A DNA stretch of 64,000 nt from Robbsia sp. KACC 23696. Lineage in GTDB: Bacteria > Pseudomonadota > Gammaproteobacteria > Burkholderiales > Burkholderiaceae. The notes under the pieces were generated by a model. It did no database searches and had not been told where the DNA came from. It saw only the letters and a list, made by a program, of their open reading frames with translations. The stretch is taken from assembly GCF_039852015.1 (NCBI RefSeq), contig NZ_CP156627.1, positions 682,001 through 746,000 of the forward strand, written 5' to 3'. Each line of letters opens with the position of its first letter. The stretch's first letter is position 1. The translations under genes were made by a program, and so were the position numbers. Shown piece by piece: positions 1 through 8,925 of this stretch.

Positions 1-1464
1 CAGCGAATTGAACGCCGAGATCACCGTCGAGATGGCGATCGTCATCGCGAATTGCTTGTAGAACTGGCCGGTCAGGCCCGACATGAAAGCCAGCGGCACG
101 AACACGGCCACCAAGGTCAGCGCGATCGCGACGATCGGGCCGCTGACTTCCTGCATCGCACGATAGGTCGCCGCTTTCGCGGACAAGCCCGCGGCGATAT
201 TGCGCTCGACGTTTTCCACCACCACGATCGCATCGTCGACGACGATCCCGATCGCCAACACCAAGCCGAATAAAGACAGCGCGTTGATCGAATAGCCGAA
301 GGCCAGCAATAACGAGAAGGTCCCGACGATCGACACCGGCACGGCGAGCAACGGAATGATCGATGCACGCCAGGTTTGCAGGAAGATGATCACGACCAGC
401 ACGACCAAGGCGATCGCTTCGGCCAGCGTATGCACTACCGCGTGAATACTGGCGCTGACGAAACGCGTCGGGTCGTAGACGATGTCGTAGGACAATCCCG
501 GGGGGAAATCGCCCTTCATATCCTGCATCTCCGCGCGGACCTGATCGGCGATCTGCAGCGAATTCGCGCCCGGCTGCTGGTTGATCACCAGTGCCACGGC
601 AGACTTATTGTTCAGGAACGCGCGCAAACCATATTCCGATGCGCCCAATTCCACACGCGCCACATCTTTCAGATAGGTGACCGCGCCATCAGGCGCGGTT
701 TTCAAGATGATGTTGCGAAACTCATCCTCGTTGCGCAAGCGGCCTTGCGCGTTCACGTTCAATTGCAACGGCGTGTTTTGCATCGACGGCGATTCGCCGA
801 TCACGCCGGCGGCCACCTGTACGTTCTGCTCGCGAATCGCATCGACGACGTCGCTCGCGGTCATCCCTTTCTCCGCCACCTTCTGCGGATCGAGCCAGAC
901 GCGCATCGCATAATCGCCGGCACCGAAGATCTGCACCTGGCCCACGCCCTGAATACGTTCGAGGCGATCCTTCACATTGATCAGCGCATAGTTGCGCAGA
1001 TAGGTCGAGTCATAGCGACCGCTCGGGGAAATCAGGTGAACGAGCAGCGTGATCGTCGGCGACGCTTTGATCGTCGTGACGCCCAGGCGCTGTACGTCCT
1101 CCGGCAAACGCGGCAATGCCTGCGACACCCGGTTCTGCACCAACTGTTGCGCCTTGTCCGGGTCCGTGCCGAGCTTGAAGGTCACCGTCGTCGTCATATT
1201 GCCGTCGCTATTCGCTTGCGACTGCATATACAGCATGTTTTCCACGCCGTTGATCTGCTCTTCCAGCGGCGCCGCAACGGTTTCCGCAATCACCTTCGGG
1301 TTGGCGCCCGGGTATTGCGCGTGAACGAGCACCGAAGGCGGCACCACTTCCGGGTACTCGGAAATGGGCAGCTGGAACAGGGAGATCAAACCGCCAAGGA
1401 GGAGAATCGCGGACAAGACGCCCGCGAAAATCGGTCGATCGATAAAAAATTTTGAGATATTCAT
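1..1464 (-). CDS. RND efflux permease, AcrB/MexF type (3' end outside window)
   Basis: Inner-membrane proton-driven pump subunit of a tripartite multidrug efflux system. The 488 visible codons begin MNISKFFIDRPIFAGVLS, the usual HAE1 N-terminus with the first membrane helix, followed by the porter region (LPEDVQRLGVTTIKAS, NDGxxT-like surface motifs) and the block of helices from about residue 340. The proton-relay motif VVDDAIVVVENVER lies near residue 410, matching the paired Asp of AcrB TM4. The reading frame is open to base 1, so roughly the second half (family length about 1,030-1,060 aa) lies outside. The start lies 63 bp after the membrane fusion gene and is clearly co-transcribed with it. 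An outer-membrane factor gene probably follows beyond the edge. Substrate unknown. Confidence 0.93.
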   Translation of the reverse strand, partial: MNISKFFIDRPIFAGVLSAILLLGGLISLFQLPISEYPEVVPPSVLVHAQYPGANPKVIAETVAAPLEEQINGVENMLYMQSQANSDGNMTTTVTFKLGTDPDKAQQLVQNRVSQALPRLPEDVQRLGVTTIKASPTITLLVHLISPSGRYDSTYLRNYALINVKDRLERIQGVGQVQIFGAGDYAMRVWLDPQKVAEKGMTASDVVDAIREQNVQVAAGVIGESPSMQNTPLQLNVNAQGRLRNEDEFRNIILKTAPDGAVTYLKDVARVELGASEYGLRAFLNNKSAVALVINQQPGANSLQIADQVRAEMQDMKGDFPPGLSYDIVYDPTRFVSASIHAVVHTLAEAIALVVLVVIIFLQTWRASIIPLLAVPVSIVGTFSLLLAFGYSINALSLFGLVLAIGIVVDDAIVVVENVERNIAAGLSAKAATYRAMQEVSGPIVAIALTLVAVFVPLAFMSGLTGQFYKQFAMTIAISTVISAFNSL

Positions 1465-1527
1465 CTGGGCGCTCCGGCGTCCTTATGTGAGGCTATCGGG
1501 CAGCAATGCATGCGCGTGCGTTCCGCT

Positions 1528-2760
1528 TCAAGGTTGTGCCTGTGCGACGGTGTGCGTCTTTGCGCCGTCCGGTTGCTCGCCCGACGGCAGCATCGCCACG
1601 GTGTGCACCGTCACCGGCGTATTCGGCCGCACGCGCTGCAAGCCCTCGACGACGATGCGCTCGCCGGCCTGCAATCCCGACTTGATGACGCGAAGGCCAT
1701 CCTGCTCGCTACCGGTATGCACTTCGCGGTATTGCGCCTTATCGTCCTTGTCGACGACGAGCACGTACTGCTTGTCCTGATCGGTACCGATGGCGGCATC
1801 GCTGACCATGACGGCCGGATGCGGCTTGCCGCCGCCGACGGCCACGCGCGCGTACAAGCCCGGGAGCAAGGTCCCATCGGCATTGTCGAAGCGCGCACGA
1901 ACCCGAATCGTGCCGGAACGCGTATCCAGGCGGTTGTCGATCGAATCGATGATGCCGGTGCGGGAATAGCCCTCTTCATTCGCCAGGCCCAGGCGCACCG
2001 GCACGGCATTTTCCGTAGCAGTACTACGGGCATCCTGGCTCAAGTATTGAAGATAGGTCTGCTCATCGACATCGAACGACGCATAGATCGGCGACACCGA
2101 TACGACCGTCGTCAGCAACGGCGCATTGGCACCGGTCGATACGATATTGCCCAACGTCAGCTCCGCGCGCGACACGCGGCCGCTGATCGGCGCCTTGATT
2201 TGCGTATACGACAAGTCGATCTTTGCCGTCTCGACCGCGGCATCGGCAGCCTTGACGTCGGCATCCGCTTCCAGCGCCGCGTTATGCTTTTGCTCGAAAT
2301 CGCGCTTCGCGATCGCGTTGTCGGCGATCAGGCGCTGCGCGCGCGCGGCGTCGCTGACCGCGTAAGCCTGACGTGCGCGCGCGGCCGCGAGCTGGGCGAT
2401 CGCCCGATCGAGCGCCGCCGTATAGGGTCGCGGATCGATGGTAAACAGCGCGTCCCCCCGCTTCACCATGGCGCCGTCCTTGAAATGCACGGCGACGATC
2501 GTGCCGCTTACCAAGGGCCGGACATCGACGTGATCGACGGCCTGCAGGCGCCCGGAATACCGTTGAAAGTCGGTAATCGTGCGGGCGATCACCGGCGCCA
2601 CATCGACTTCGGGCGGCGGCGGCGCGGCGGGCGCGGCGTGGGCGAGTGCCGTCAATTCGATTGGCGCGTCCAGACGGTGCGCCAGGCCGAGGGCGAGGAC
2701 GACGACGGCGAGCGCGCCCGCGCCCACGATCGTACGGTGTTGATGCTTTGTCAGGGACAT
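1528..2760 (-). CDS. RND efflux membrane fusion protein, MexE-like
   Basis: Periplasmic adaptor that joins the RND permease to an outer-membrane channel. Of 410 aa, the first 40 form a membrane anchor or signal (GAGALAVVVLALGLAHRL), followed by an Ala/Pro linker. The first lipoyl half is seen in VDVRPLVSGTIVAVHFKDGA, then an alpha-hairpin rich in Ala/Asp (about residues 95-165), then the second lipoyl half (IKAPISGRVSRAELTLGNIV) and the beta-barrel. The start MSLTKHQHRT at 2760 is preferred over in-frame upstream codons because these precede a cytoplasmic N-region of normal length. It is the first gene of the efflux operon and is divergent from the LysR gene at 2948, the usual layout for a LysR-controlled MexEF-type pump. 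Confidence 0.92.
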   Translation of the reverse strand: MSLTKHQHRTIVGAGALAVVVLALGLAHRLDAPIELTALAHAAPAAPPPPEVDVAPVIARTITDFQRYSGRLQAVDHVDVRPLVSGTIVAVHFKDGAMVKRGDALFTIDPRPYTAALDRAIAQLAAARARQAYAVSDAARAQRLIADNAIAKRDFEQKHNAALEADADVKAADAAVETAKIDLSYTQIKAPISGRVSRAELTLGNIVSTGANAPLLTTVVSVSPIYASFDVDEQTYLQYLSQDARSTATENAVPVRLGLANEEGYSRTGIIDSIDNRLDTRSGTIRVRARFDNADGTLLPGLYARVAVGGGKPHPAVMVSDAAIGTDQDKQYVLVVDKDDKAQYREVHTGSEQDGLRVIKSGLQAGERIVVEGLQRVRPNTPVTVHTVAMLPSGEQPDGAKTHTVAQAQP

Positions 2761-2893
2761 GGTCGCTTCCAGAAAATGGCGTTTCGCGACAAGACTTCCG
2801 TCTTGAAATAGCGATGCACACCGAGCCGATGTTGCACTGCGGTGTAGGGACGAGCGCATTGTCTGTAAATTCGGCGTCGGGATAAATTGCGCT

Positions 2894-2916
2894 GATTACG
2901 AACACAATTTATAATC
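2894..2916. promoter_or_regulatory. Candidate LysR operator between efflux operon and regulator
   Basis: The divergent gap of about 190 bp holds an AT-rich imperfect dyad with outer arms GATTA and TAATC separated by 13 bases, 32 bp before the LysR start. LysR proteins bind T-N11-A dyads in such divergent regions. The assignment is by position and symmetry only. Confidence 0.35.
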
Positions 2917-2947
2917 CGCGAACAATCAGCCGACGCGAGGGCGCGAC

Positions 2948-3901
2948 ATGGACCGGTTTCAGGCGATGCAGGTATTTACGCGCGTGGTGGAAATGAGCAG
3001 CTTTTCGCGTGCCGCGGATGCGCTGAACATTCCGCACGCGTCGGCGACGACCTTGATCAAAAAGTTGGAAGCACATCTGAATGTGCGCCTATTACAACGC
3101 ACCACGCGAAAACTGAACCTCACGCCCGAGGGCGCGGAGTACTACGCGCATTGCGTCCGTATTCTTGCGGAAATCGAGGATAGCGAGCATTCGGTGTCGC
3201 AAAGCACGCAAGGGCCGAAGGGCATTCTGCGGATCGACATGCCAGGGGCGATTGGCCGCCGTATGATCATGCCGCGCCTGCCGGCGTTTCGGGAGCGCTA
3301 TCCCGATATCGAGCTGATGATCGGCTTTAGCGACCGTCCGGTGGATTTGATTCAGGAAGGCGTGGATTGCGCGATTCGCGTCGGCGATTTGGCCGACTCG
3401 ACCTTGATCGCGCGTAAGCTGTCGTCGCTCGAGCTGGCTACCGCGGCCAGCCCGGATTACCTGGCGCAGCACGGCCGGCCCCAATCGCTCGACGCCTTGC
3501 AGCAGCATCGCGCAGTGCGCTATTTCTCGCATCGGACCGGGCGTTTGATCGATCTCGCCTTCAACGACGGCCAGCAGAGCCACGAAGTGAAGATCGCGAG
3601 CATGCTGTCGTTCAACGATATCGAAGCGTGCATACTCGCTGCGATCGAAGGAGCGGGGCTGATTCAGGCGCCGCGCTTTCTTCTTGCGCCCTACTTCCGC
3701 TGCGGCGGCTTGACGGAGGTGTTACCGCATCTCCCACCGCCCTCGATGCCGATTTCGGTCGTGTATCCGCAAAATCGCCACCTCGCGCCGAAAGTACGGG
3801 TGTTCGTCGATTGGATTGCCGAAGTGTTTGCAAATTGCACGGCGCAAGATTGCGAGCGTGCGACCGAGGCGGCTATCGAACAACAGGCGCTTTACGCCTG
3901 A
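2948..3901 (+). CDS. LysR-family transcriptional regulator
   Basis: DNA-binding regulator of 317 aa. The N-terminal winged helix (MDRFQAMQVFTRVVEMSSFS, then RAADALNIPHASATTLIKKL) belongs to the MDRF-type subgroup common in Burkholderiales. The effector-binding domain starts near residue 92 (GILRIDMPGAIGRR) and contains the typical PDIELMIGFSDRPVDLIQEG segment. It is transcribed divergently from the RND pump at 1-2760 and is likely its local regulator, although the family also includes orphan regulators. The last 20 residues are a Glu/Ala-rich tail. Confidence 0.9.
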   Translation: MDRFQAMQVFTRVVEMSSFSRAADALNIPHASATTLIKKLEAHLNVRLLQRTTRKLNLTPEGAEYYAHCVRILAEIEDSEHSVSQSTQGPKGILRIDMPGAIGRRMIMPRLPAFRERYPDIELMIGFSDRPVDLIQEGVDCAIRVGDLADSTLIARKLSSLELATAASPDYLAQHGRPQSLDALQQHRAVRYFSHRTGRLIDLAFNDGQQSHEVKIASMLSFNDIEACILAAIEGAGLIQAPRFLLAPYFRCGGLTEVLPHLPPPSMPISVVYPQNRHLAPKVRVFVDWIAEVFANCTAQDCERATEAAIEQQALYA

Positions 3902-3968
3902 TTTCGCCTGTTCCTGCCTGACGGCCGGTTCTATACCTGCGTATTACCCGGCCGTCACGCCGGGAAGA

Positions 3969-4448
3969 TCAGATTGCGGTCGCCAGTTCGGCGGTCTCGA
4001 GGATGCGTGCGCTCTCCCCACCGTCGGGGCAGGTCTGCAGCGCTTTCAGCATATCGCCCAGCGTTTGCCCTGCAAGCCGCGCTTCGAAACCGCGTTGCGC
4101 GTCTTCCAGCACTTGCTGCATGCAATCCTTGATATTCACGCTGATCAAGCAGCCTGACTCCACCGGATAGGCATGCACGCAGGACGTCGGCGGCGCGGCG
4201 CTGGCGCGATAAATATCGAGCAGCGTAATTGTCTCCGGCGCGCGTCCCAAACGGCAGGCGCCGTTGCGTCCGCGCGTCGCCGATACGAGTCCGGCCTTTG
4301 TCAGACGCGACAGCGTCCGGCGCACGAAAGTCGGTTCCGCATTGATGCTGTCGGCCAGGTCGGCAGAGCGCACCTCGACTCCCTCGTGATATCCCAGCGC
4401 AGCAAGGAGATGCACGGCAATCGAGAACTGGACATTTTTCGTGGACAT
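3969..4448 (-). CDS. Rrf2-family transcriptional regulator
   Basis: Small winged-helix regulator of 159 aa starting MSTKNVQFSIAVHLLAALGY; further in-frame codons upstream are not needed by the family. The HTH and wing (LADSINAEPTFVRRTLSRLT, then GLVSATRGRNGACRLGR) are typical of Rrf2. Cysteines are at about 65, 90, 100, 109 and 140. The 90/100/109 set lies in the sensor-loop region that carries the Fe-S or redox cysteines in IscR and NsrR, but the spacing is wider than the C-x5-C-x5-C of IscR, so a YwnA-like thiol switch is as likely as an Fe-S cluster. It is divergent from the sirtuin gene at 4780, 331 bp apart. Confidence 0.88.
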   Translation of the reverse strand: MSTKNVQFSIAVHLLAALGYHEGVEVRSADLADSINAEPTFVRRTLSRLTKAGLVSATRGRNGACRLGRAPETITLLDIYRASAAPPTSCVHAYPVESGCLISVNIKDCMQQVLEDAQRGFEARLAGQTLGDMLKALQTCPDGGESARILETAELATAI

Positions 4449-4779
4449 AAGCTGATGATAATGATCGCGTTTTCCTGCTGTCAAGGCGCGATCACGCACT
4501 AGGCTATTACAGGATGTTGCACTGTCGTGCGCTTGACCTTGCAGTCAAAGAATGAGACACCTGTGCGTTTCTCGCCGCCATGCGCAGCATGAACGGGACG
4601 AACGAGATTCGCGTGGTTTTTACTGTCGCACCGTCTTTTTTTTGACAAACCGTTGCCGAATCTGGTGTTCGAAGCTCCCGTTTTACCTTCCAATCTGTCA
4701 TATTTCCAACAATCTCAATCACACTATTCTGTGCCAATTTGGCAAGCAGCGCTTGCTGCATGGCTGGAGCTCATGACGG
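4449..4779. other. Divergent intergenic region, rrf2-type gene / sirtuin gene
   Basis: No coding sequence is supported here. The only clear symmetry is the 13-bp palindrome TGCCAATTTGGCA at 4732-4744, about 36 bp before the sirtuin start, a possible operator for the divergent Rrf2 protein. Several AT-rich tracts (4620-4720) could hold promoters, but no convincing -35/-10 pair was fixed. Confidence 0.4.
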
Positions 4780-5607
4780 ATGGACAAGGAAGCCCGCTTT
4801 GCATTGGCCGTCTCGTGGATACGTGACGCCGATGGACTGCTGATCACTGCAGGGGCGGGAAACGGTGTCGATTCCGGGCTGCCGGATTTCCGCGGTGATG
4901 CTGGCTTCTGGCAAGCCTATCCTCCGCTACGGGACGCCGGCCTCACCTTCCAGCAGATAGCGAATCCGGCAGGTTTTGCTCGGCACCCTGAATTAAGCTG
5001 GGGCTTTTACGGCCATCGTCTCGCGCTATATCGGAACACCACGCCACACGACGGCTATGCTCGCCTGCTGCAATGGGCTGCCGGCATGACGCATGGCGCC
5101 TTCGTTTTCACGAGCAATGTGGATGGGCAGTTTCAGAAAGCGGGATTCGATCCCGCGCGCGTGGTCGAATGCCACGGCTCCATTCATGCCATGCAATGTC
5201 TCGAACCGTGCTGCTTTCGATCCTGGGCCGCCGACGACTTCATCCCCGATGTCGACGTCAGCCGCTGTGAACTGCGCAATGCCCTGCCCCGCTGCCCCTA
5301 TTGCGGCGGCGTCGCCCGCCCGAATATCCTGATGTTCGGTGATTGGCACTGGGTCAGCGCGGCCACTGAAAAACAGCAAGCCGCATTGACGCAATGGCTG
5401 GGACAGGTCAAGAGACCGGTCGTCGTCGAACTAGGGGCCGGCACCGTGGTTCCCACCGTACGCCTTTTTAGCGAACGGATGGGGCAACGGATCATCCGTA
5501 TCAATCCTCGCGATTTTTCGATTCCGGAATCGATGGGCGTCGGCATCCAGCAGTCGGCGCTCGGTGGATTGCAATTGCTTGATGCACAACGCAAGTTGAT
5601 CGAATAG
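4780..5607 (+). CDS. Sir2-family NAD-dependent deacylase (divergent sirtuin)
   Basis: Sirtuin-like NAD-consuming enzyme of 275 aa. The NAD-binding motif reads ITAGAGNGVDSGLPDFRG (residues 22-39), with Asn where canonical sirtuins have Ile/Ser. The second motif is TSNVDGQF (usual TQNIDGLH, so the terminal His is lost), the catalytic base is in ECHGS, and two Cys pairs (QCLEPCC and CPYCGG) form the structural zinc site. RPNILMFGD and a GAGTVVPTVR loop complete the fold. A GGAG sits 11 bases before the ATG. Length fits prokaryotic sirtuins. Substrate unknown: protein deacylation is the family activity, while some divergent bacterial members act on NAD in defence. Its neighbour is a divergent Rrf2 regulator. 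Confidence 0.85.
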   Translation: MDKEARFALAVSWIRDADGLLITAGAGNGVDSGLPDFRGDAGFWQAYPPLRDAGLTFQQIANPAGFARHPELSWGFYGHRLALYRNTTPHDGYARLLQWAAGMTHGAFVFTSNVDGQFQKAGFDPARVVECHGSIHAMQCLEPCCFRSWAADDFIPDVDVSRCELRNALPRCPYCGGVARPNILMFGDWHWVSAATEKQQAALTQWLGQVKRPVVVELGAGTVVPTVRLFSERMGQRIIRINPRDFSIPESMGVGIQQSALGGLQLLDAQRKLIE

Positions 5608-6107
5608 CGTTTCACGGTGTGGAGGCAGTCTGCGTCGACACGCCGCGATGCGATGTGACGTGACGCTTTGACGATGTGCCGCGCGCCTTTCCCCCACCCT
5701 CCCGGCGCATCCCCCTTTTTCGGCGAGGTGCATGCGCATGGTTGAAAAAACGCGCTGCACCGGTCACAACATCGTTTGTGACATGCACCTTAGCCGACCG
5801 CCCTCGCGCTCGCACTTCACAGTTCACTTGAAGTGTTTCTCTGACCTCATTGTTTTGATGCGCGTCATATTTCGAAGAGCGGATGATGAACGTTTCGGCA
5901 TCGAAGTGGCTGTCCCATCCCGGTACGTCGCTAGACACCGCGAAATAGCGAAACCGCATGGATTCGTTCACCTATCGCGAGTGACGTGAACCCGACACTT
6001 ATCGGAGTAGCCTTCCTCGCGATGCGGCGCGGCGTTGCGCCTGAACGCGCCCCACGTCTCGACGGTGCGATATAAGGCTCGCCGTCACGCGCGAAGACGC
6101 GCGTCGC
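5608..6107. other. Intergenic region without supported genes
   Basis: A 500-bp stretch between the convergent sirtuin and recombinase genes. The open frames in it are short, Arg- and Ser-rich, and show no recognisable family or ribosome-binding site. No repeat or strong hairpin was noticed. An undetected terminator for either flanking gene could be here. Confidence 0.4.
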
Positions 6108-8162
6108 TTAGGCGGCCCCGACGCCGACCCGCACGGACGCAAGCGCGCGACGGTGCGCATTGATCGTCCCGGTGGAACGCAAGCCGAGGCTCTGCTGCAA
6201 ATGCTCGGTCGGAACTGATGCGAGAAGCCCGGTCCGAATGTAGCCATGGCGGCAGTCGCCAGTACGGATGCGACGCATCGACATCGGCATTGTCGTATCG
6301 CTTGCCGATATCCATTCGGTCGCACGATCCAGAAAATCACTAATCGTCCGCGCAAGGGCGGTGGCATGCATCGGACCGTCGGACAGCGTACGGGCGCGGC
6401 CGTGCTCATTGCCGGTGAACGACGATAGTGGGCTCCCCGCGTCATCGCGAGTGCGCGCATCGCTGCGCCGTTGTTGTTCGTTCTGGAGCCGCGCGAAAAA
6501 CGGCGACATGGCAGGCGCGCCACCTGCTGGCTGCCGCGCGTCGCGTAGGGCGATGTAGCGCCGCAATAGCGGAAAGACCTCGGGCGGAATCACGACAGTC
6601 CGCGATGTAGCGAGACGCGACGGCGTGCCGACGGCGGGCTGCGTCAAGACCGTGACCGCGCCGCGCCCAGACGCGTCGGTTGGCAAGGCAACATCACCCA
6701 CGCGTAAGGTGCGGAGTTCCTGCAATCGCAGTCCCGCAAAGCGGCTGAGTATCAGCATGCAAAACGCACGCTGATCGCTCTCGTGCGGGGATTCATTTGC
6801 GAAGTGCGCGAGTGCCTGCCATTGCTCTGCTTCGACCACGCGTTCGACACGCAATCGCATGCGCGAGTCGAACGACTCTGCCCGCGCGACGCCTCCGTCC
6901 TCAGAGATCGATGCCGCGCCAGTCGTTTGTTCGTCTGCCGCCCTTGCGTTTTCTCGCGCGGCGCGCCACGGATCGGTCTGGAGATAGCCCGCGCTTACGA
7001 GCCATCGGAACAGCGCCTTCAACACATTGGCGGCCGTCGCACGGCTACTCTCGGTCAGGGGGCCCGCAAATGGGCGCCAACGGACCGACCACCGCGGCGT
7101 GTGCCGTGGCGCACACCACGATGCCGGTGGGGAGGCGAGGAAGCGTCGGTAGGCATTAATGTCATCGTGATCCAACGAAGATAGCGGCTTATTGCATTCG
7201 ACCACGGCCCACAACAGGATTCGCTCTGCCTGTGTCCGATAGGCCCGCCGCGTATGCGCAGATCCGGCTTGCGCGTCGAGCCAGGCAAGTACTGCGGCAA
7301 CATCGGTTTGCGCGTCGATCGACTGTCGCCCGACCACGCCACGATTGCTGCCGTTCGCACCCGACACCTCTGCGGGGATGCCCCGATCGGCGAGGTCCTC
7401 GATTGGCAGAATAGCCAGCCGCTGTCCGTGGCCTCGGATAGGACGATCCGTCGTGATCTCGGCGTCTGTTGGATCGGGCAGCAGCCGCGAGACGACGCCG
7501 CCCAGGCTCTCGGCGTTGGCCTGCACCCAGCGGACGATACGCGTCGCCCCAATCGGACCGAGCTGGGGTATGTGGCGATACCATCGCACGCCGTGACCAT
7601 TGATTGTTTCGCACAACTGCGCGAGCGACGTGATACCCGCACGATGCATTCGCATCACGACGTTCTCGTCAAACCATCCATCCACCGCATGCGACGGAAC
7701 TGGCGCGTCGACGGCGATATGCTGCAATCGACGCAACGCGGTAAGACGCCTTTCGCGCAAGCGCGCCGCTTTGGTCGCGCGGCCGCGACGATCGCCGACG
7801 TCCGGATAACGCTCCCGATACAGCGCAATGAGTTCGGCTTCGCCGAATACGTTGTCCGGATCGTTTTGCGCCGCAAAGTCCGACAGGGAGGGCGTGGGGG
7901 GCGCTTCATATCCATCGCCTTTCTGTCCAAGCGACTTCGGGAGTCGCAGTAAGCGCAGCGCTTCCCAATCGGCGTTGCGCCGCGCTGCGGCCGCCAATTC
8001 ATCCTGTAGCCAACGTAAAAGCGCCCGCACACGACGCGGGTCGCGGCCGCAATTCAAATATCGATCCGCGAGCGCTGGCAGATCCAATGCTTCGGACCCT
8101 TCAAGATAAGCACGATAGAACGCGAAGTGCGAACTCTCGAGGCGTCGAAGATTTAACGGCAT
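6108..8162 (-). CDS. Long tyrosine-recombinase homologue (DUF3701 plus integrase domain), catalytically degenerate
   Basis: A 684-aa protein with an N-terminal region that resembles the DUF3701 domain of large Burkholderiales phage-type integrases (about residues 1-120, MPLNLRRLESSHFAFYRAYL), a helical middle, a SAM-like core-binding domain (about 285-420) and a C-terminal integrase fold (about 435-684). The first catalytic Arg is present (AGLRLQEL, R479), as are the second Arg and following His (DCRH, R638, H639). However, the HxxR His is Gly635, the H/W position is Leu661 (LGL), the nucleophile position is His670 (INAHRR), and no Lys is seen in the beta-hairpin. Such genes often sit beside origins of secondary replicons in this family. 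Here it may bind DNA without cutting it. Confidence 0.85.
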   Translation of the reverse strand: MPLNLRRLESSHFAFYRAYLEGSEALDLPALADRYLNCGRDPRRVRALLRWLQDELAAAARRNADWEALRLLRLPKSLGQKGDGYEAPPTPSLSDFAAQNDPDNVFGEAELIALYRERYPDVGDRRGRATKAARLRERRLTALRRLQHIAVDAPVPSHAVDGWFDENVVMRMHRAGITSLAQLCETINGHGVRWYRHIPQLGPIGATRIVRWVQANAESLGGVVSRLLPDPTDAEITTDRPIRGHGQRLAILPIEDLADRGIPAEVSGANGSNRGVVGRQSIDAQTDVAAVLAWLDAQAGSAHTRRAYRTQAERILLWAVVECNKPLSSLDHDDINAYRRFLASPPASWCAPRHTPRWSVRWRPFAGPLTESSRATAANVLKALFRWLVSAGYLQTDPWRAARENARAADEQTTGAASISEDGGVARAESFDSRMRLRVERVVEAEQWQALAHFANESPHESDQRAFCMLILSRFAGLRLQELRTLRVGDVALPTDASGRGAVTVLTQPAVGTPSRLATSRTVVIPPEVFPLLRRYIALRDARQPAGGAPAMSPFFARLQNEQQRRSDARTRDDAGSPLSSFTGNEHGRARTLSDGPMHATALARTISDFLDRATEWISASDTTMPMSMRRIRTGDCRHGYIRTGLLASVPTEHLQQSLGLRSTGTINAHRRALASVRVGVGAA

Positions 8163-8575
8163 GAACGAGCTTCCGTGGCAGGGTGACGCGAGACCATTTC
8201 CGAATTGGCACGCGTGGCGATCGTTTTTTCGAAGCTGGCGCGTCGTTTGCGATCACACCTAAGCCGGAACATCGAAAAATGCACGATTTTGTCGACGCAG
8301 CACGCGAAACCGCCGAAACCCCTTATCCCACGGGGGATTCCGGCTGGATGATGAGAAGTTGCTTGAAGTTCATCATAAATACTGCGTACATGATTATATT
8401 ACATTGAATGCAGAAATTTGTGTGTTTGCCCCTGTCTATCGCGGATACTTGGTCCGCAGTTCAGTCGCTGTTAGTGGTGTTGATCAGGGGGTGGAGCCGG
8501 CGTCTCTCATTCAAGGCGACGATGAGGAATCGCGGGACGAGGTGAGCTGCGTTCTCGGGCTGGCGTTCTTCGATT

Positions 8576-8593
8576 TGTTTACCCGGGTAAACA
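8576..8593. other. parS: parS centromere site 1
   Basis: Exact 18-bp palindrome TGTTTACCCGGGTAAACA, core GTTTACCCGGGTAAAC. It is the outermost copy of the cluster that lies left of and within parB. Sites of this length and symmetry are the ParB targets on secondary replicons of Burkholderia relatives. Confidence 0.8.
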
Positions 8594-8669
8594 GTTTCGG
8601 CGCTCAGGCTCCGTTCGAACCGGGCATCACCCTGCCCTTTCTCGATTCGACGGGGGCTTCCCGGGCGGT

Positions 8670-8683
8670 GGTGAGTATTTGAC
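8670..8683 (-). repeat. Solitary origin iteron
   Basis: GGTGAGTATTTGAC, the exact reverse complement of the GTCAAATACTCACC iteron of the origin array 7 kb away, located 77 bp from parS site 1. It may be an initiator-handcuffing or titration site, or a remnant. Confidence 0.65.
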
Positions 8684-8925
8684 TAAGATACCATGCTAAC
8701 GAAACTGGCCGACTGTGGGGCACGAAAATCGCCTCTTGGGAGGCGCATGCTGTGATCGGCGCCCTCGTCGGCTAACCGATCAGAAGCATGGTTTCGGGCG
8801 GTTTCGTGTCACGCGCCCGACTTCCAGAAGCGGTGCTCGGATCGTAACCTGCCGCGTGACTCGCGCCGGTCAGATAACGTCATTGGCGGACGGACGGTTT
8901 TGGAAGCCGGTGCGTGTTCAGTCCG

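Larger units (their letters stand above)
8163..8925. other. Non-coding spacer with one parS and one iteron
   Basis: This 760-bp region separates the recombinase and AGCS genes. No convincing gene was found; short open frames lack family signatures. It contains the outermost parS palindrome (8576-8593) and a solitary copy of the origin iteron in inverted orientation (8670-8683). Confidence 0.6.

Noticed and set aside
376-1455. A 359-codon plus-strand open frame over the first RND gene
   Set aside because: It is antisense to a well-conserved permease frame, has no family pattern and is rich in Arg, His and Gln, as shadows of GC-rich genes are.
5612-5971. A 119-codon minus-strand open frame
   Set aside because: It shows no family pattern, is rich in Arg, Ser and Thr, and lacks a ribosome-binding site.
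8183-8407. Short open frame after the recombinase gene
   Set aside because: No ribosome-binding site, no family pattern and a composition like the surrounding non-coding DNA.
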